Source: Brevibacterium sp. 239c (lineage in GTDB: Bacteria; Actinomycetota; Actinomycetes; Actinomycetales; Brevibacteriaceae). Taken from it: 64,000 nt of DNA. Numbering within the stretch: position 1 is the stretch's first letter; each line of letters starts with the position of its first letter. Below are positions 8,219 through 17,556 of this stretch, piece by piece. The notes below the pieces were generated by a model, which made no database searches, had not been told where the DNA came from, and worked only from the letters and a program-made list of their open reading frames with translations. The position numbers and the translations under genes were made by a program. The stretch is taken from the NCBI RefSeq assembly GCF_900169365.1, contig NZ_FXZH01000008.1:62001-126000 (forward strand), read 5' to 3'.

Positions 8219-9341
8219 GCACCATCTCCTGACTCACGGGTGCAATTTTCATGAGCCGAACTTCCCGAAGATAACGCCCCACATGGTACTCCTCTGAGTA
8301 TCCCATTCCACCGTGCACCTGAACCGCGCGATCCGCAGCGTCCACCCCAGCCTCGGCACACAGATATTTTGCTGTGTTTGCCTCCCGACCACTTGCCAGC
8401 CCTTGATCGTAGGTCCAAGTAGCCTTCCGAAGTGCCAGCTCAGCAGCGTCAAGCTTCGCGAGGGAATCTGCCAATGGGAACTGGAGCCCCTGATTCATAC
8501 CAATGGGCCGATCGAAGACGACCCGCTCATTTGCATACTTGACCGCCTTGGCAAGTGCCGCACGTCCGATCCCCAGAGCCTCTGCCGCGATGAGCATGCG
8601 CTCCGGATTAAGTCCGTCCAAGAGGTACTTGAACCCCTTGCCCTCCTCGCCCACTCGATGTGATTCAGGGACCACGAGGCCCTCGATAACGAGCTCGTTG
8701 GAGGAGACTGCGTTGCGTCCGATCTTGCGGATCGGGTTGATCTGCACATGAGTCCGGTCGAGGTCAGTAAAGAACAAGGTCATACCGTCTGTCGGCTTCT
8801 CGACATCTTCACGCTTCGTGGTGCGCGCCAACAAAAGGATCTTGTCGGACTCCATCGCCTTCGAAATCCAAACCTTACGGCCAGAGATTACATATTCATC
8901 GCCCCGCCGCTTCGCGAAAGTAGTCACTCGAGTTGTGTCAAGACCTGCGTCAGGCTCAGTCACTCCGAAGCATACGTGCGTTTTACCCTCCGCGATCAGC
9001 GGCAAGTTAGCCTTCTTGAGCTCCTCGCTGCCGTGCTTGATTACCGGGTGTAGACCAAAGATCGTCATATGGATCGAACTCGCCGCGTTCATAGCACCAC
9101 CCGCAGCTGCAACCGATTCGAGCAATAGGGTCGCCTCTGTGATGCCAAGACCGTGGCCCCCATACTCAGTCGGCGTAGTCAGACCGAGCCACCCCTTCTC
9201 CGCCAGCAGGTTGTAGAACTCCGTCGGGAACTCATGGTTGGCGTCCCTGTCAGCCCAGTACTCGTCGTCGAATTGAGCCACAATTTCCTGGGCGGCTTCG
9301 CGCACCATCAGCTGATCATCAGTCAAGGCGAAATCCGCCAT
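8172..9341 (-). CDS. Acyl-CoA dehydrogenase
   Basis: FAD-dependent acyl-CoA alpha,beta-dehydrogenase of 389 residues, the normal family length. Visible motifs are CFGVTEPDAGLDTT (FAD and substrate contact) and VHGGMGYSEEYHVGRYLREV near the C-terminus. At the usual catalytic-base position many members have YEGT; here the text is KIAPVSQEM, so that Glu is absent and the base would have to come from another helix, as in isovaleryl-CoA-type enzymes. GAGGAG precedes the ATG by 6 nt. It diverges from a GntR regulator that heads a TRAP/CoA-transferase operon, which suggests it oxidises the CoA ester made from the imported acid. Confidence 0.9.
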   Translation of the reverse strand: MADFALTDDQLMVREAAQEIVAQFDDEYWADRDANHEFPTEFYNLLAEKGWLGLTTPTEYGGHGLGITEATLLLESVAAAGGAMNAASSIHMTIFGLHPVIKHGSEELKKANLPLIAEGKTHVCFGVTEPDAGLDTTRVTTFAKRRGDEYVISGRKVWISKAMESDKILLLARTTKREDVEKPTDGMTLFFTDLDRTHVQINPIRKIGRNAVSSNELVIEGLVVPESHRVGEEGKGFKYLLDGLNPERMLIAAEALGIGRAALAKAVKYANERVVFDRPIGMNQGLQFPLADSLAKLDAAELALRKATWTYDQGLASGREANTAKYLCAEAGVDAADRAVQVHGGMGYSEEYHVGRYLREVRLMKIAPVSQEMVLNYLGSHVLGMPRSY

Positions 9342-9458
9342 AATAATCTCCTCGATAAATTCAGTGCCATAAGGTCGAACGATTCGACGATTGCGGCTAA
9401 TACGCGCGAATCGCTGTCACACCTATACCCGAAATTCTCATCCGGCCCTCCGTGGTTG

Positions 9459-9502
9459 TCGTTGTACAACGAGTTCGATCGCACTTTATTTGGTAGTACC
9501 AA
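9459..9502. promoter_or_regulatory. Two palindromes upstream of the gntR gene
   Basis: TCGTTGTACAACGA (9459-9472) is a perfect 14-bp palindrome. TTGGTAGTACCAA (9490-9502) is a perfect palindrome around one base and fits the FadR-subfamily consensus TGGTNNNACCA. Both lie between the acyl-CoA dehydrogenase start and the GntR start, so control of both directions by the GntR protein is likely (inference). Confidence 0.65.
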
Positions 9503-9546
9503 TATAGAATGTAATCGAGGATCCCGTCAGACTCAAGAAAGAACTC

Positions 9547-10245
9547 ATGAACACGACCGAGACTTCCAGGTTCGTCGCCGAGCTGCGCTCACGAATTCTC
9601 GACGGCACATTACCTGCAGGCACCAGGCTAGACGCGGAACGCGAACTCGCCGCGCACTACGAACTCAGCCGCACCACAATTCGTGCCGGCCTGCAGGCAT
9701 TGGCCTCCGAGGGAATGATCCAGCGAAAAATCGGACGGAATGGCGGTAGTTTCGTCACCACGCCGAGTGGGGACACAGTGACAAGCTCTCTCCAGCTCGT
9801 CATCGGAACTGGCGGAATCGCGGAGCGTGATCTCATGGAGACTCGCCTGGCCATCGAGCCCCAGTGTGCCGACCTCGCTGCGACTCGAATGAGCGAGGAT
9901 GAAATTGGCAAACTCTCAGCAATCCAATCGGAGATGACTGCGGCTATCCGGCCAGTTGGCAACCCAGCCGATCGGCCGGCTTTCCTGCGGGCCAACGCTC
10001 GCTTCCATCTCCACATAGCCCAGGGAAGCCACAATCACGCCCTATCCGCGATCCTCGCGGGGCTCATTGGCCCTATTGAAGTACTCACCGACGACCCTCA
10101 TCTTGTCGGGCCGGGTCAGCTTCGGGAACTGGTGCAAGCCCATGAGCACATCTTTTCTGCAATTAAGTCGCGTGACGGAGTCCGTGCTGCCGACGTGATG
10201 CGCAAGCACCTACGCGCCCATATCCGGTTGTCCAACAAACACTGA
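9547..10245 (+). CDS. GntR-family regulator, FadR/FCD subfamily
   Basis: A 232-residue repressor. Residues 1-72 form the GntR winged helix (ERELAAHYELSRTTIRAGLQAL), the rest an all-helical FCD ligand domain with the metal-binding pattern of Asp/His residues (RLAIEPQCADLAA, ARFHLHIAQGSHN, HEHIFSAI). FCD proteins bind small carboxylic acids. It lies just upstream of TRAP transporter genes and divergent from an acyl-CoA dehydrogenase, with two palindromes in front of it. The likely role is substrate-responsive control of this catabolic cluster. Confidence 0.9.
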   Translation: MNTTETSRFVAELRSRILDGTLPAGTRLDAERELAAHYELSRTTIRAGLQALASEGMIQRKIGRNGGSFVTTPSGDTVTSSLQLVIGTGGIAERDLMETRLAIEPQCADLAATRMSEDEIGKLSAIQSEMTAAIRPVGNPADRPAFLRANARFHLHIAQGSHNHALSAILAGLIGPIEVLTDDPHLVGPGQLRELVQAHEHIFSAIKSRDGVRAADVMRKHLRAHIRLSNKH

Positions 10246-10284
10246 AGTCACTCACCGAGCGAAGTTTAACCAGTGAGATCACCC

Positions 10285-10325
10285 TTGTTGGGCAACCTGT
10301 TTTCGTCTACAGTATTCGTTAATAC
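10285..10325 (+). promoter_or_regulatory. Promoter of the TRAP operon with overlapping inverted repeat
   Basis: TTGTTG (10285-10290), a 17-bp spacer and TACAGT (10308-10313) make a good housekeeping promoter. GTATT-CGTT-AATAC (10312-10325) follows the -10 and would cover the start of transcription. GTTG-GG-CAAC overlaps the -35 (10287-10296). The leader ends at GGAGG before the ATG at 10360. Repression by the flanking GntR or IclR protein is inferred. Confidence 0.5.
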
Positions 10326-10359
10326 GTACCGTTCGTGCGCATATACCAATGGAGGTGTA

Positions 10360-11442
10360 ATGAAGTCACGCACACAGGTCATAGCAGCACTGTCCGCCGT
10401 CCTCATTCTGGCGTCAACGACACTGAGTTCATGTACCCCGGCAACAACTGCAGACACGACTACTCTGTCCTTGGCCGACAGCTATGCTCCCACACATATT
10501 TTCGCGGAATCCGGAGTCAGCATCTTCATGGACGAAGCTTCGGATCCAGACAGCGGTCCTATCGGCGGTTCAGAGGAAACACTGGACTTCGCCTATTACC
10601 CGGCAGGACAAATGGGGACTCCGCGAGACCTCGTGTCTCTCAATCGATCGGGAGTTCTTGACATTACCCCCGCTTCGGCGGCCTATCTCTCCGACCAGCT
10701 TCCCTTATCCAGTGTGTCCGACTTGCCAGGCATGGTTGAGGATTCTTGCGTGGGCGCACAAGCTCTGTTCGACATGATGTCCCCGGGAGGGATTCTCTAC
10801 CAAGAGGAATATGCACCACGTGGTCTGCGTCCACTGTGGGTGTCGGTGCTTCCCAGCTACGAGATTCTGACTGTCAGCCGCCAGATCAATTCTCCTTCGG
10901 ACCTTCGCGGACTCAATATCAGAACTTCAGGCGGAGCTCTCGACGCGACTCTTTCCGACCTCGGGGCGGCAGCTGTCAGCATGCCGGCGCCCGAGGCATA
11001 TGAAGCGCTGTCCCGGAAGACTGTGGACGGCGTGGCTTTTCCCTTCATCAGCGTGCTCCCGTACAAGCTGCAAGAGGTACTCGACTACTCGACGACAGGA
11101 CTGAACATCGGAGCATTCGCGATTCCATATGTCATCAGCGAAGAGACATGGAGCGAACTTGACCCTGCAATGCGGAGTCGAATCGAGAGGGCCGGCCACG
11201 ATGCGCAGAACAGCCTGTGTCAGGCGGTCAATGACGAGACCCCAGCAGCAATCGACGCGATCGGCAAGGACGGGGTCGAGTTCAAGACCCCCGATGCTCA
11301 GGGAATGAAGGAATTCGAAGACAAGCTGGCACCTGTGCGCAAACAATGGGCCGAAAACATGGATTCGATCGGCAAACCGGGTTCACAGGTGCTCTCCCAG
11401 TACGAAGCTCTCATCGCGCGATACGAAGGGAACTCGAAATGA
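10360..11442 (+). CDS. TRAP transporter substrate-binding lipoprotein (DctP family)
   Basis: A 360-residue extracytoplasmic receptor. The signal peptide is MKSRTQVIAALSAVLILAST with lipobox LSSC, so it is lipid-anchored. The DctP signature region is RGLNIRTSGGALDATLSDLGA followed by PAPEAYEALSRKTVDGVAFP. The Arg in NIRTSG normally contacts the carboxylate of the ligand, so an organic acid is expected. GGAGG lies 5 nt before the ATG. Its stop overlaps the start of the small permease gene by 4 nt (ATGA), and the three TRAP genes form one translationally coupled unit. Confidence 0.92.
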   Translation: MKSRTQVIAALSAVLILASTTLSSCTPATTADTTTLSLADSYAPTHIFAESGVSIFMDEASDPDSGPIGGSEETLDFAYYPAGQMGTPRDLVSLNRSGVLDITPASAAYLSDQLPLSSVSDLPGMVEDSCVGAQALFDMMSPGGILYQEEYAPRGLRPLWVSVLPSYEILTVSRQINSPSDLRGLNIRTSGGALDATLSDLGAAAVSMPAPEAYEALSRKTVDGVAFPFISVLPYKLQEVLDYSTTGLNIGAFAIPYVISEETWSELDPAMRSRIERAGHDAQNSLCQAVNDETPAAIDAIGKDGVEFKTPDAQGMKEFEDKLAPVRKQWAENMDSIGKPGSQVLSQYEALIARYEGNSK

Positions 11443-11987
11443 CTCGTGAACACAGATCGGCGATACAGCGGACGATTCACACCATCAAGATCGTCAGCGT
11501 GACGCTTGCCGGTGTGGCGATCACAGCCATGGCGCTGGTCATGCTGGCAGAGACCTTGATGCGTTATGTCTTCACCAACCCTCTTGGTTGGAATATCAGT
11601 GCAGTTGAGCGGATCTTCATGCCAATGTCCGTCTTCCTTGCGCTGCCCTGGCTGTATCTGACTGCGGGACATGTCACTGCGGAGCTCGTCTACGACAGAT
11701 TGCCAACTGCGTGGCGTACGAGTGCCCGCATCATCGGGCATCTAGTACTCATCCTCATTACTGCGGCTCTTACATACGGAGGCATGGTGACGGCCATGGA
11801 TTCGTTCACTCTAGGCGACGCTCCGCCTCCGGGTTCAAGCGAGATTCCAATTCCGACATGGCTGTGGCAACTTAGTCAGCCAGTGGGAGCTGCGGCCCTG
11901 TTCTTCGTCGCTGTCGTCGACACTCCTAATGTCATCACAGGTTCATCATCAGCCAATGCCAACGCAACCGGGGGTGAAGACGCGTGA
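11439..11987 (+). CDS. TRAP transporter small permease (DctQ family)
   Basis: A 182-residue membrane protein with four predicted helices, the usual DctQ topology (RYVFTNPLGWNISAVERIFM matches the conserved loop after helix 1). It partners the large permease to make the Na+-driven importer. It begins in an ATGA overlap with the receptor gene and ends in a GTGA overlap with the large permease gene, so all three are coupled. Confidence 0.9.
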   Translation: MTREHRSAIQRTIHTIKIVSVTLAGVAITAMALVMLAETLMRYVFTNPLGWNISAVERIFMPMSVFLALPWLYLTAGHVTAELVYDRLPTAWRTSARIIGHLVLILITAALTYGGMVTAMDSFTLGDAPPPGSSEIPIPTWLWQLSQPVGAAALFFVAVVDTPNVITGSSSANANATGGEDA

Positions 11988-13264
11988 TCGCCATAACAAT
12001 CAGCGTCGTCCTACTGATTCTCATCCTCATCAAGGTTCCTATTCCTTTCGCGATCCTGGGCGCAGCTGGTATTGGTCTGTTGTGGGTGGGAGGTAGCGAG
12101 AACCTCATCGGAGTCTTCGAAGTCATTCCGATGAGCTCGGTCGGTAGCAATTCGCTCGCTGCAATCCCACTCTTCATCCTCATGGCCCATCTCGTTCTCA
12201 AGAGTGGGGTCTTGGACACCTTGTTCAACTCGGCGAGTACGTTGATCGGACGAATTCGAGGCGGAACCGGCATCGCAGCGGTATTGGCAGGCGCAGGCTT
12301 CGCGGCAGTGTCGGGGTCTTCAACAGCCGCAGCAGCCACACTTGCCCACACTTCTACAGGCACAATGCTCAAGCAGGGTTACAGTCCCAGACTTGCAAGC
12401 GGAACGGTCGCAAGCGCGGGCACACTGGCTGCGATGATTCCGCCGAGTATCCTGCTGGTCTTCTACGCCATCACCGCTGAAACCAGCGTCGGAAAGACGC
12501 TGCTCGCCGGAGTCATCCCCGGCATACTCATGAGCTTGGGACTGGCAATCACAGTCTGGGTGATGGGTCTACGTGGACATGCTCCTGCAACCGAGCGCAC
12601 TCCATGGATGGCCAAGCTCACCGCTTTGAAAGGCCTACTGCCGATTGCCTTCCTGTTCGCTGTAGTCGTAGGAACGGTCTTTCTCGGGATCGCAACCGCC
12701 ACCGAGGCCGCGGCGCTTGGATGCTTAGGCGGGCTCTTCCTTATGGTGTCGATGAAGACGATGACCTGGTCAAACCTCAAATCCGCTGTTGTGGGCAGTG
12801 TCTCCAGCAGCGCGATGATACTCTCCATCGTCTTCGCGGCACATGTGTTCGGGATCTTCCTTACACAAACTCAGGTCGCTCCAACAGTGGTGGAATACGT
12901 CCAAGGTCTAGCGATCGCTCCGACTCTCGTCATCGTCATCTTTGCGCTCATCTATTTAGTGCTCGGGTTCTTCATGGATCAAATGGCGATTATCGCTCTG
13001 ACAGTTCCGGTGACTCTTCCAGTTGTCGAAGCGCTCGGCTTCGACCCGATTTGGTTCGGCGTAATCGTCATACTTTTAGCAGAGATCGGGCTGATCACCC
13101 CACCCCTGGGGCTCAACGCGTTTGTCGTGTCTCGCGCGGCCGGAATCAGAGTCGAAACCGTTTTCATGGGCTCAGTTCCCTTCATTATTGCAATGCTCAT
13201 CGTCACGACCCTGATATTCGTGTTCCCCGATCTGTCATTGTTTCTGACCACAAGTGTGAATTGA
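11984..13264 (+). CDS. TRAP transporter large permease (DctM family)
   Basis: A 426-residue integral membrane protein with about twelve helices. The conserved segments AAVSGSSTAAAATLAH and IPPSILLVFYAITAETSVGK are hallmarks of DctM, as is GLITPPLGLNAFVV near the end. It carries the transport path and Na+ coupling. It starts with GTG inside the small-permease stop (GTGA). The CoA-transferase gene follows after 11 nt, suggesting that the imported acid is activated immediately. Confidence 0.93.
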   Translation: MIAITISVVLLILILIKVPIPFAILGAAGIGLLWVGGSENLIGVFEVIPMSSVGSNSLAAIPLFILMAHLVLKSGVLDTLFNSASTLIGRIRGGTGIAAVLAGAGFAAVSGSSTAAAATLAHTSTGTMLKQGYSPRLASGTVASAGTLAAMIPPSILLVFYAITAETSVGKTLLAGVIPGILMSLGLAITVWVMGLRGHAPATERTPWMAKLTALKGLLPIAFLFAVVVGTVFLGIATATEAAALGCLGGLFLMVSMKTMTWSNLKSAVVGSVSSSAMILSIVFAAHVFGIFLTQTQVAPTVVEYVQGLAIAPTLVIVIFALIYLVLGFFMDQMAIIALTVPVTLPVVEALGFDPIWFGVIVILLAEIGLITPPLGLNAFVVSRAAGIRVETVFMGSVPFIIAMLIVTTLIFVFPDLSLFLTTSVN

Positions 13265-13275
13265 GGAAATAAGCA

Positions 13276-14478
13276 GTGAACTCCGCTCCTTCTCAACCAA
13301 GTTCGGACAAAACCGATCCTTCAGCGTCTACCCGGCCCGTCTTGGACGGTTTGAAGGTTCTCGAATTGGGCACTGTCATAATGGCGCCGTATGCAGGGAA
13401 GATCCTTACCGATCTTGGTGCCACGGTGATAAAGGCCGAGCAACCGGGCGGGGACATCGGCCGACGCATAGGACTTGGTGGGGTATCCGGAGACAGCGTG
13501 CTATCGATGAACCTCAATGCTTCAAAACACAGCATCGAGATCGATGCCGGCTCCGAAGCCGATCGGCCCGTCCTCGAACACCTCATCGGCTGGTCGGATG
13601 TCATTATCACCAATCTGCTGCCCCGGCGACGACGTCGCTACGGGCTTGACTGGGAGAATGTCCGCCGACTGAATCCTCGAACGATCCTGTGCACTGCGCA
13701 GGGCTTCTCCTCCCATTCCGACCTGGGTGATCGGCCAGCTTACGACGACATCATCCAAGCAGGGTCTGGTGTCGCAGACACATACAGCTTGCGCGATGGC
13801 AGGCCAAGCTATTCTCCCTATGTCGTGGCCGACAAAGTCTGCGGAATGACCATGGTCCAGGCAGTTTTGGCAGCCCTATTCAAAACGCAGGCGAGCGGAA
13901 AGGGCACGTGGGTCGATGTTCCGATGGTCGAAACCATGGCGGCGTTCACGTTGGTCGAACACCTTGGCGGCCGGACCTACTCCCCTCCCCGCGGAGATGT
14001 CGGATGGTCGCGTGTACTCTCCCCCGAACACAGGCCTCATCAAGCTCTCGACGGCTTCATGTGTGTAATGCCCTATACAGACAAGAACTGGGCTGATTTC
14101 TGCGCAATCATTGATCGACCCGACTACCTGGACCACCCTGATCTACTTTCAAATCAGGCAAGGACTCGTAATCCGAGAGTCTATGAGTCCGTTCTCGCCG
14201 AGTATGCCTCGACACGTACGTGTACGCAGATCAAGGAGGAATGCGAGGTTCTTTCCATTCCAGTTCAAAAGGTCATGAAGGTCGAGGAAATACCAACTGA
14301 CGAATATCTGGGAGCGTCGTCGATGCTCTCGCGTGCCTCACACTCAAACGAGGGCGACTTCGTCCACGTAGGATCACCTCTCACTTTCGTCAACCATCCA
14401 CGGCCCCCGGTGAGAGGGACTTCGGCAATCGATGCCGACCGCGCCGAGGTCTTCGACATGATCGGCTATTCGAATTGA
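13276..14478 (+). CDS. Class III CoA-transferase (CaiB/BaiF family)
   Basis: A 400-residue enzyme that would move CoA from a donor thioester to an organic acid. The start LDGLKVLELGTVIMAPYAGKILTDLGATVIKAEQP is canonical. The catalytic Asp of the family is expected in the segment GRPAYDDIIQAGSG (Asp-Asp pair at about residue 157). The GTG start has GAGGAA 7 nt before it. It is the fourth gene of the TRAP operon. Together with the acyl-CoA dehydrogenase it outlines uptake, CoA activation and oxidation of an unknown carboxylic acid. Confidence 0.9.
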   Translation: MNSAPSQPSSDKTDPSASTRPVLDGLKVLELGTVIMAPYAGKILTDLGATVIKAEQPGGDIGRRIGLGGVSGDSVLSMNLNASKHSIEIDAGSEADRPVLEHLIGWSDVIITNLLPRRRRRYGLDWENVRRLNPRTILCTAQGFSSHSDLGDRPAYDDIIQAGSGVADTYSLRDGRPSYSPYVVADKVCGMTMVQAVLAALFKTQASGKGTWVDVPMVETMAAFTLVEHLGGRTYSPPRGDVGWSRVLSPEHRPHQALDGFMCVMPYTDKNWADFCAIIDRPDYLDHPDLLSNQARTRNPRVYESVLAEYASTRTCTQIKEECEVLSIPVQKVMKVEEIPTDEYLGASSMLSRASHSNEGDFVHVGSPLTFVNHPRPPVRGTSAIDADRAEVFDMIGYSN

Positions 14479-14523
14479 CTCTGTACGCTGTCTCTCACAC
14501 CACTATCCGGTAAGAGAGAGTCC

Positions 14524-15237
14524 ATGACATCGACACATCGTACGGTCAATCGTATTGTTCGAATACTTGAGTCGGTCGCCCGATCGGGAGATACAGCTGT
14601 CAGCCTGACGACCCTGGTACGCGAGCTCGAAGCCCCCAAGAGCAGTGTCTACGGTTTCGTGAAGGGGTTGTGCGCGGAAGGATACCTCGACGAAGTCCAC
14701 GACGGCTACATGCTCGGCACAGGCGTCGCGCATGTCCTCGGCCCAGCTGAGAACTCGATTGTGCTGCTCATTGAGGATGTGCTCGAAGAGATCTCAGCTC
14801 GCACTGGTGAGACCGTAACTGTGGCCATTCGTGTTGCCAGCTCGGTTGTCTATGTTCACAGTCTGCCCGCTGACTATGAAGTCTGCTATGTCCCGCAGCT
14901 CAAAGTCAGACGCCCATTGTTACCAACGTCCTCAGGAAAGCTGTTCTTCGCACTACAGCCGAAACCCGGGGACGAAGAACTGCTCGCAAAATTCGAGCCC
15001 AACCAGCGGTCGAAGCTGCAAGCAGAACTGCCTGGAATTCGCGCCTCCGGAACCGCACTCAATCGCGGAGAGACAGTTCCCGACGTGGCAGCTACCGCAG
15101 TAGGAGTGTTCGTCGACTCGGTGCTCAATGCAGCGATCACAATCGCGGGCCCAACCACCAGGACAGAACCACACTTGCAACACTACGGAGATATTGCGCG
15201 CGAGCTGCTCGAGCGCGCGGGGTTCGGTCAACCCTGA
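14524..15237 (+). CDS. IclR-family transcriptional regulator
   Basis: A 237-residue regulator with an N-terminal winged helix (residues 4-65, TLVRELEAPKSSVYGFVKGL) and a C-terminal effector domain (TGETVTVAIRVASSVVYVHS, RPLLPTSSGKLFFA). It is 45 nt downstream of the CoA-transferase gene on the same strand, probably in the same operon. The cluster therefore has two local regulators, GntR at the head and IclR at the tail. Confidence 0.9.
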   Translation: MTSTHRTVNRIVRILESVARSGDTAVSLTTLVRELEAPKSSVYGFVKGLCAEGYLDEVHDGYMLGTGVAHVLGPAENSIVLLIEDVLEEISARTGETVTVAIRVASSVVYVHSLPADYEVCYVPQLKVRRPLLPTSSGKLFFALQPKPGDEELLAKFEPNQRSKLQAELPGIRASGTALNRGETVPDVAATAVGVFVDSVLNAAITIAGPTTRTEPHLQHYGDIARELLERAGFGQP

Positions 15238-15431
15238 AATTATGGTCATCTACTTCCACGTGGTGTAGCGCCGGGAGGCAGCTGCCAGTAAAACCAGTTG
15301 CCACCGGAGACCGGTGTTCAAGTTCGCCTCGCTTCCAGAAAGAGGTCCTCTTCCCGCAAGCATGATCTGGCACGCTCAGCTTCCAGCGAGTGGAAGCCCA
15401 GGCACCTAAAGCGGCTATAGTCCACTCCAAC

Positions 15432-17345
15432 TCATTCGTCGAAGAGTGTGTCGATGACGTCTTGAGCCACGAACTTCGCATGCAAGATCGGTCGCCTACC
15501 CGGATCGATCGAGGCAGGAGGCACCCACGCCGGACGACCATCCTGAAGCATCACTGTCTCCCAATCCGACCGATCCAATAAATGGTGATGAGCCGAACAA
15601 CTCAACATCATGTTATTGATATCGGTTTTACCTTCTTGTGCCCACTCCACAATATGGTGGGCATCGCACCACCCCGGCGGAGCATCACAACCAGGGAACG
15701 TACACCCCTGATCACGAGCAGTCAGGACCGCGATCTGCTTCGCATTCGCGAACCGATTCTCCGTGACCACCTGCATCGTCTTCGCCTTCTCGGAGATCAG
15801 TTCGAAGAACACCGCCCCGTTCAAACCATGACGAACCAGCTCACTGATAGGGACCGGATTCTCAGTCCCCGTGGTACCGACCCCGGTTCCATTCGCAAGA
15901 TCTTCGGCCTTGGCTGTCACGACGAGTGCGTATTGCGAGCCTTGACCAGTCCGCGTCATATCGATACGCCCGATCAACGTCGCGAAGCGTTCGTAGATCC
16001 ACTCCTGAGCACTCAACCGCTGTCCCGACATGTCAACGAGAGTTCCATCCTCGAGAGCACCGGACTCGCTCGCGGAATGATCGTTACTGCCAGCAATGGT
16101 GTTTCCACCGTTTGCATCGATTGCACTGTCGTTCTTCGCGATTTTGGTTCTCTGTGTCAGTAACCCGTTGAGTTGGCCACCGGTGACGGGGTCGAGGAGA
16201 CCCGTGATCTCCCAGTCCCCGTTGTCACACGCATGCATGTTCACTTTGTACTTGGTCCGGTCCGTGGCATCGACGGGTTCTTGACCATCGGGATCGATGT
16301 GGGCCAAGAGGCGGGCGAAGATAGCGTGGAGGTCATGGACCCGCACCACTGGTGCCTTCTCAACCAGCATCGCTTCGGCATAATCACGATGAGCCTGGCT
16401 CACCCAGGCCGGCAGCTTCTTCAAACAGTCCTTGATGACTCTGGCCTGGTCGGCTGAGAGCCGACCTTCGTTGAAGGCATCGGCGACGATAGGACAGACC
16501 GGTGCCTGTGGCTGACCGGTCAGGGTGACCCGACCGCCGAGGTTCTTCGCCATATCAGTACGCCGGTTGGCTTCGCGGCTGGTGATATTCAACCGGTCTT
16601 GGATGAGGGCCTTCGTGGTTTTGGCACCATAGTCGGTGGGTGTCCCGACTCGTTCACACACGGCCAACGCCAGGGTGGATAGGGCTTCGTTGACGCGGCC
16701 CAGGGCTTCGAGCCCGTCGATGAGTCTGATGGCCTCTTCGGGACCCATACGCCGGTCGAAGGTCCGCAGCCCCTCCTTGAGTCCGCTCAGCGCGGTGAGA
16801 CTGTTCGTGACTTCGGGAGCGAAGCGTGCAAGATCCGTCCACTCTTCACTCGACAGCAAAGGGTGAGGACTCGAACTGCTGACATCAGAGACTGGGCTGT
16901 CAGCTGAAGCACCGAGAGTCGGAGCCGGACTGGCCGCAGCGAAGCCATCGCCAGTCAACGGCTCGGTAACGTCGCTGACTCCCTCGGTCTCGTTGTCATC
17001 AGCGGCTACCGAAACATCGGTGCCCACCTCACCCTGATCATCGGCAGCACCCTGACCACTCGACTCACCCTCCTGACCCTGATCAATCGGGTCTTCATGG
17101 TCACCTGTGGGTACGGCTGGCAGGGATTCGAACTTCTTCGCCAGAGGGTGGCCGGTGAGGTCGAAGTCGGAGTCTTTGAGCTGGTCGAACAATGACGGCG
17201 GCCCGTCTGCTGACGACGAAGCCTCAGCCGCCTCAGAAGCCGCATCGTCCCCCGCCATGGCATCACCGGTACCGGGGCGTGGGTCACGCTCTTCCGAGTG
17301 TCCTGGTGTGCGGTCGGGGGTGAGAGTCATGGTACTGAAGTCCAT
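15432..17345 (-). CDS. DUF222 / HNH endonuclease domain protein (13E12-like family)
   Basis: A 637-residue protein. The first 170 residues are acidic, Ser/Asp-rich and probably disordered. The middle (LARFAPEVTNSLTALSGLK to about 480) is the DUF222 helical domain. The C-terminal HNH motif is CTFPGCDAPPGWCDAHHIVEW with a downstream SCSAHHHLLDRSDW, giving Cys pairs plus the catalytic His. Proteins of this family are multi-copy in actinobacterial genomes and their role is unknown. A possible promoter (GTCAAA, 17 bp, TATAGT) precedes it in an AT-rich stretch. The start is uncertain: no good ribosome site is close to the ATG at 17345. Confidence 0.85.
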   Translation of the reverse strand: MDFSTMTLTPDRTPGHSEERDPRPGTGDAMAGDDAASEAAEASSSADGPPSLFDQLKDSDFDLTGHPLAKKFESLPAVPTGDHEDPIDQGQEGESSGQGAADDQGEVGTDVSVAADDNETEGVSDVTEPLTGDGFAAASPAPTLGASADSPVSDVSSSSPHPLLSSEEWTDLARFAPEVTNSLTALSGLKEGLRTFDRRMGPEEAIRLIDGLEALGRVNEALSTLALAVCERVGTPTDYGAKTTKALIQDRLNITSREANRRTDMAKNLGGRVTLTGQPQAPVCPIVADAFNEGRLSADQARVIKDCLKKLPAWVSQAHRDYAEAMLVEKAPVVRVHDLHAIFARLLAHIDPDGQEPVDATDRTKYKVNMHACDNGDWEITGLLDPVTGGQLNGLLTQRTKIAKNDSAIDANGGNTIAGSNDHSASESGALEDGTLVDMSGQRLSAQEWIYERFATLIGRIDMTRTGQGSQYALVVTAKAEDLANGTGVGTTGTENPVPISELVRHGLNGAVFFELISEKAKTMQVVTENRFANAKQIAVLTARDQGCTFPGCDAPPGWCDAHHIVEWAQEGKTDINNMMLSCSAHHHLLDRSDWETVMLQDGRPAWVPPASIDPGRRPILHAKFVAQDVIDTLFDE

Positions 17346-17556
17346 TCGCCAACATCGTCGTTGCTCTTCCTCTAACTATACTCCTGTTTCGCTTATTTTG
17401 ACCTGCGAGTTTCGATTTTCTTTCGTTTATTCTTTGACTGTTGTATCAATTGATGCTCGAGGGCCTCGTCACGTCCCAGGTCAGTGTGTGGAACGGTGAT
17501 AGGTGTCTGATCGTAGGAACATGACGAGGAAATCCGTCACACACAAACACTGAACA

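Noticed and set aside
17346-17480. Mobile-element boundary beside the DUF222-HNH gene
   Set aside because: The AT-rich stretch is adequately explained as its promoter; no inverted terminal repeats or target duplications seen, and the protein lacks transposase motifs.
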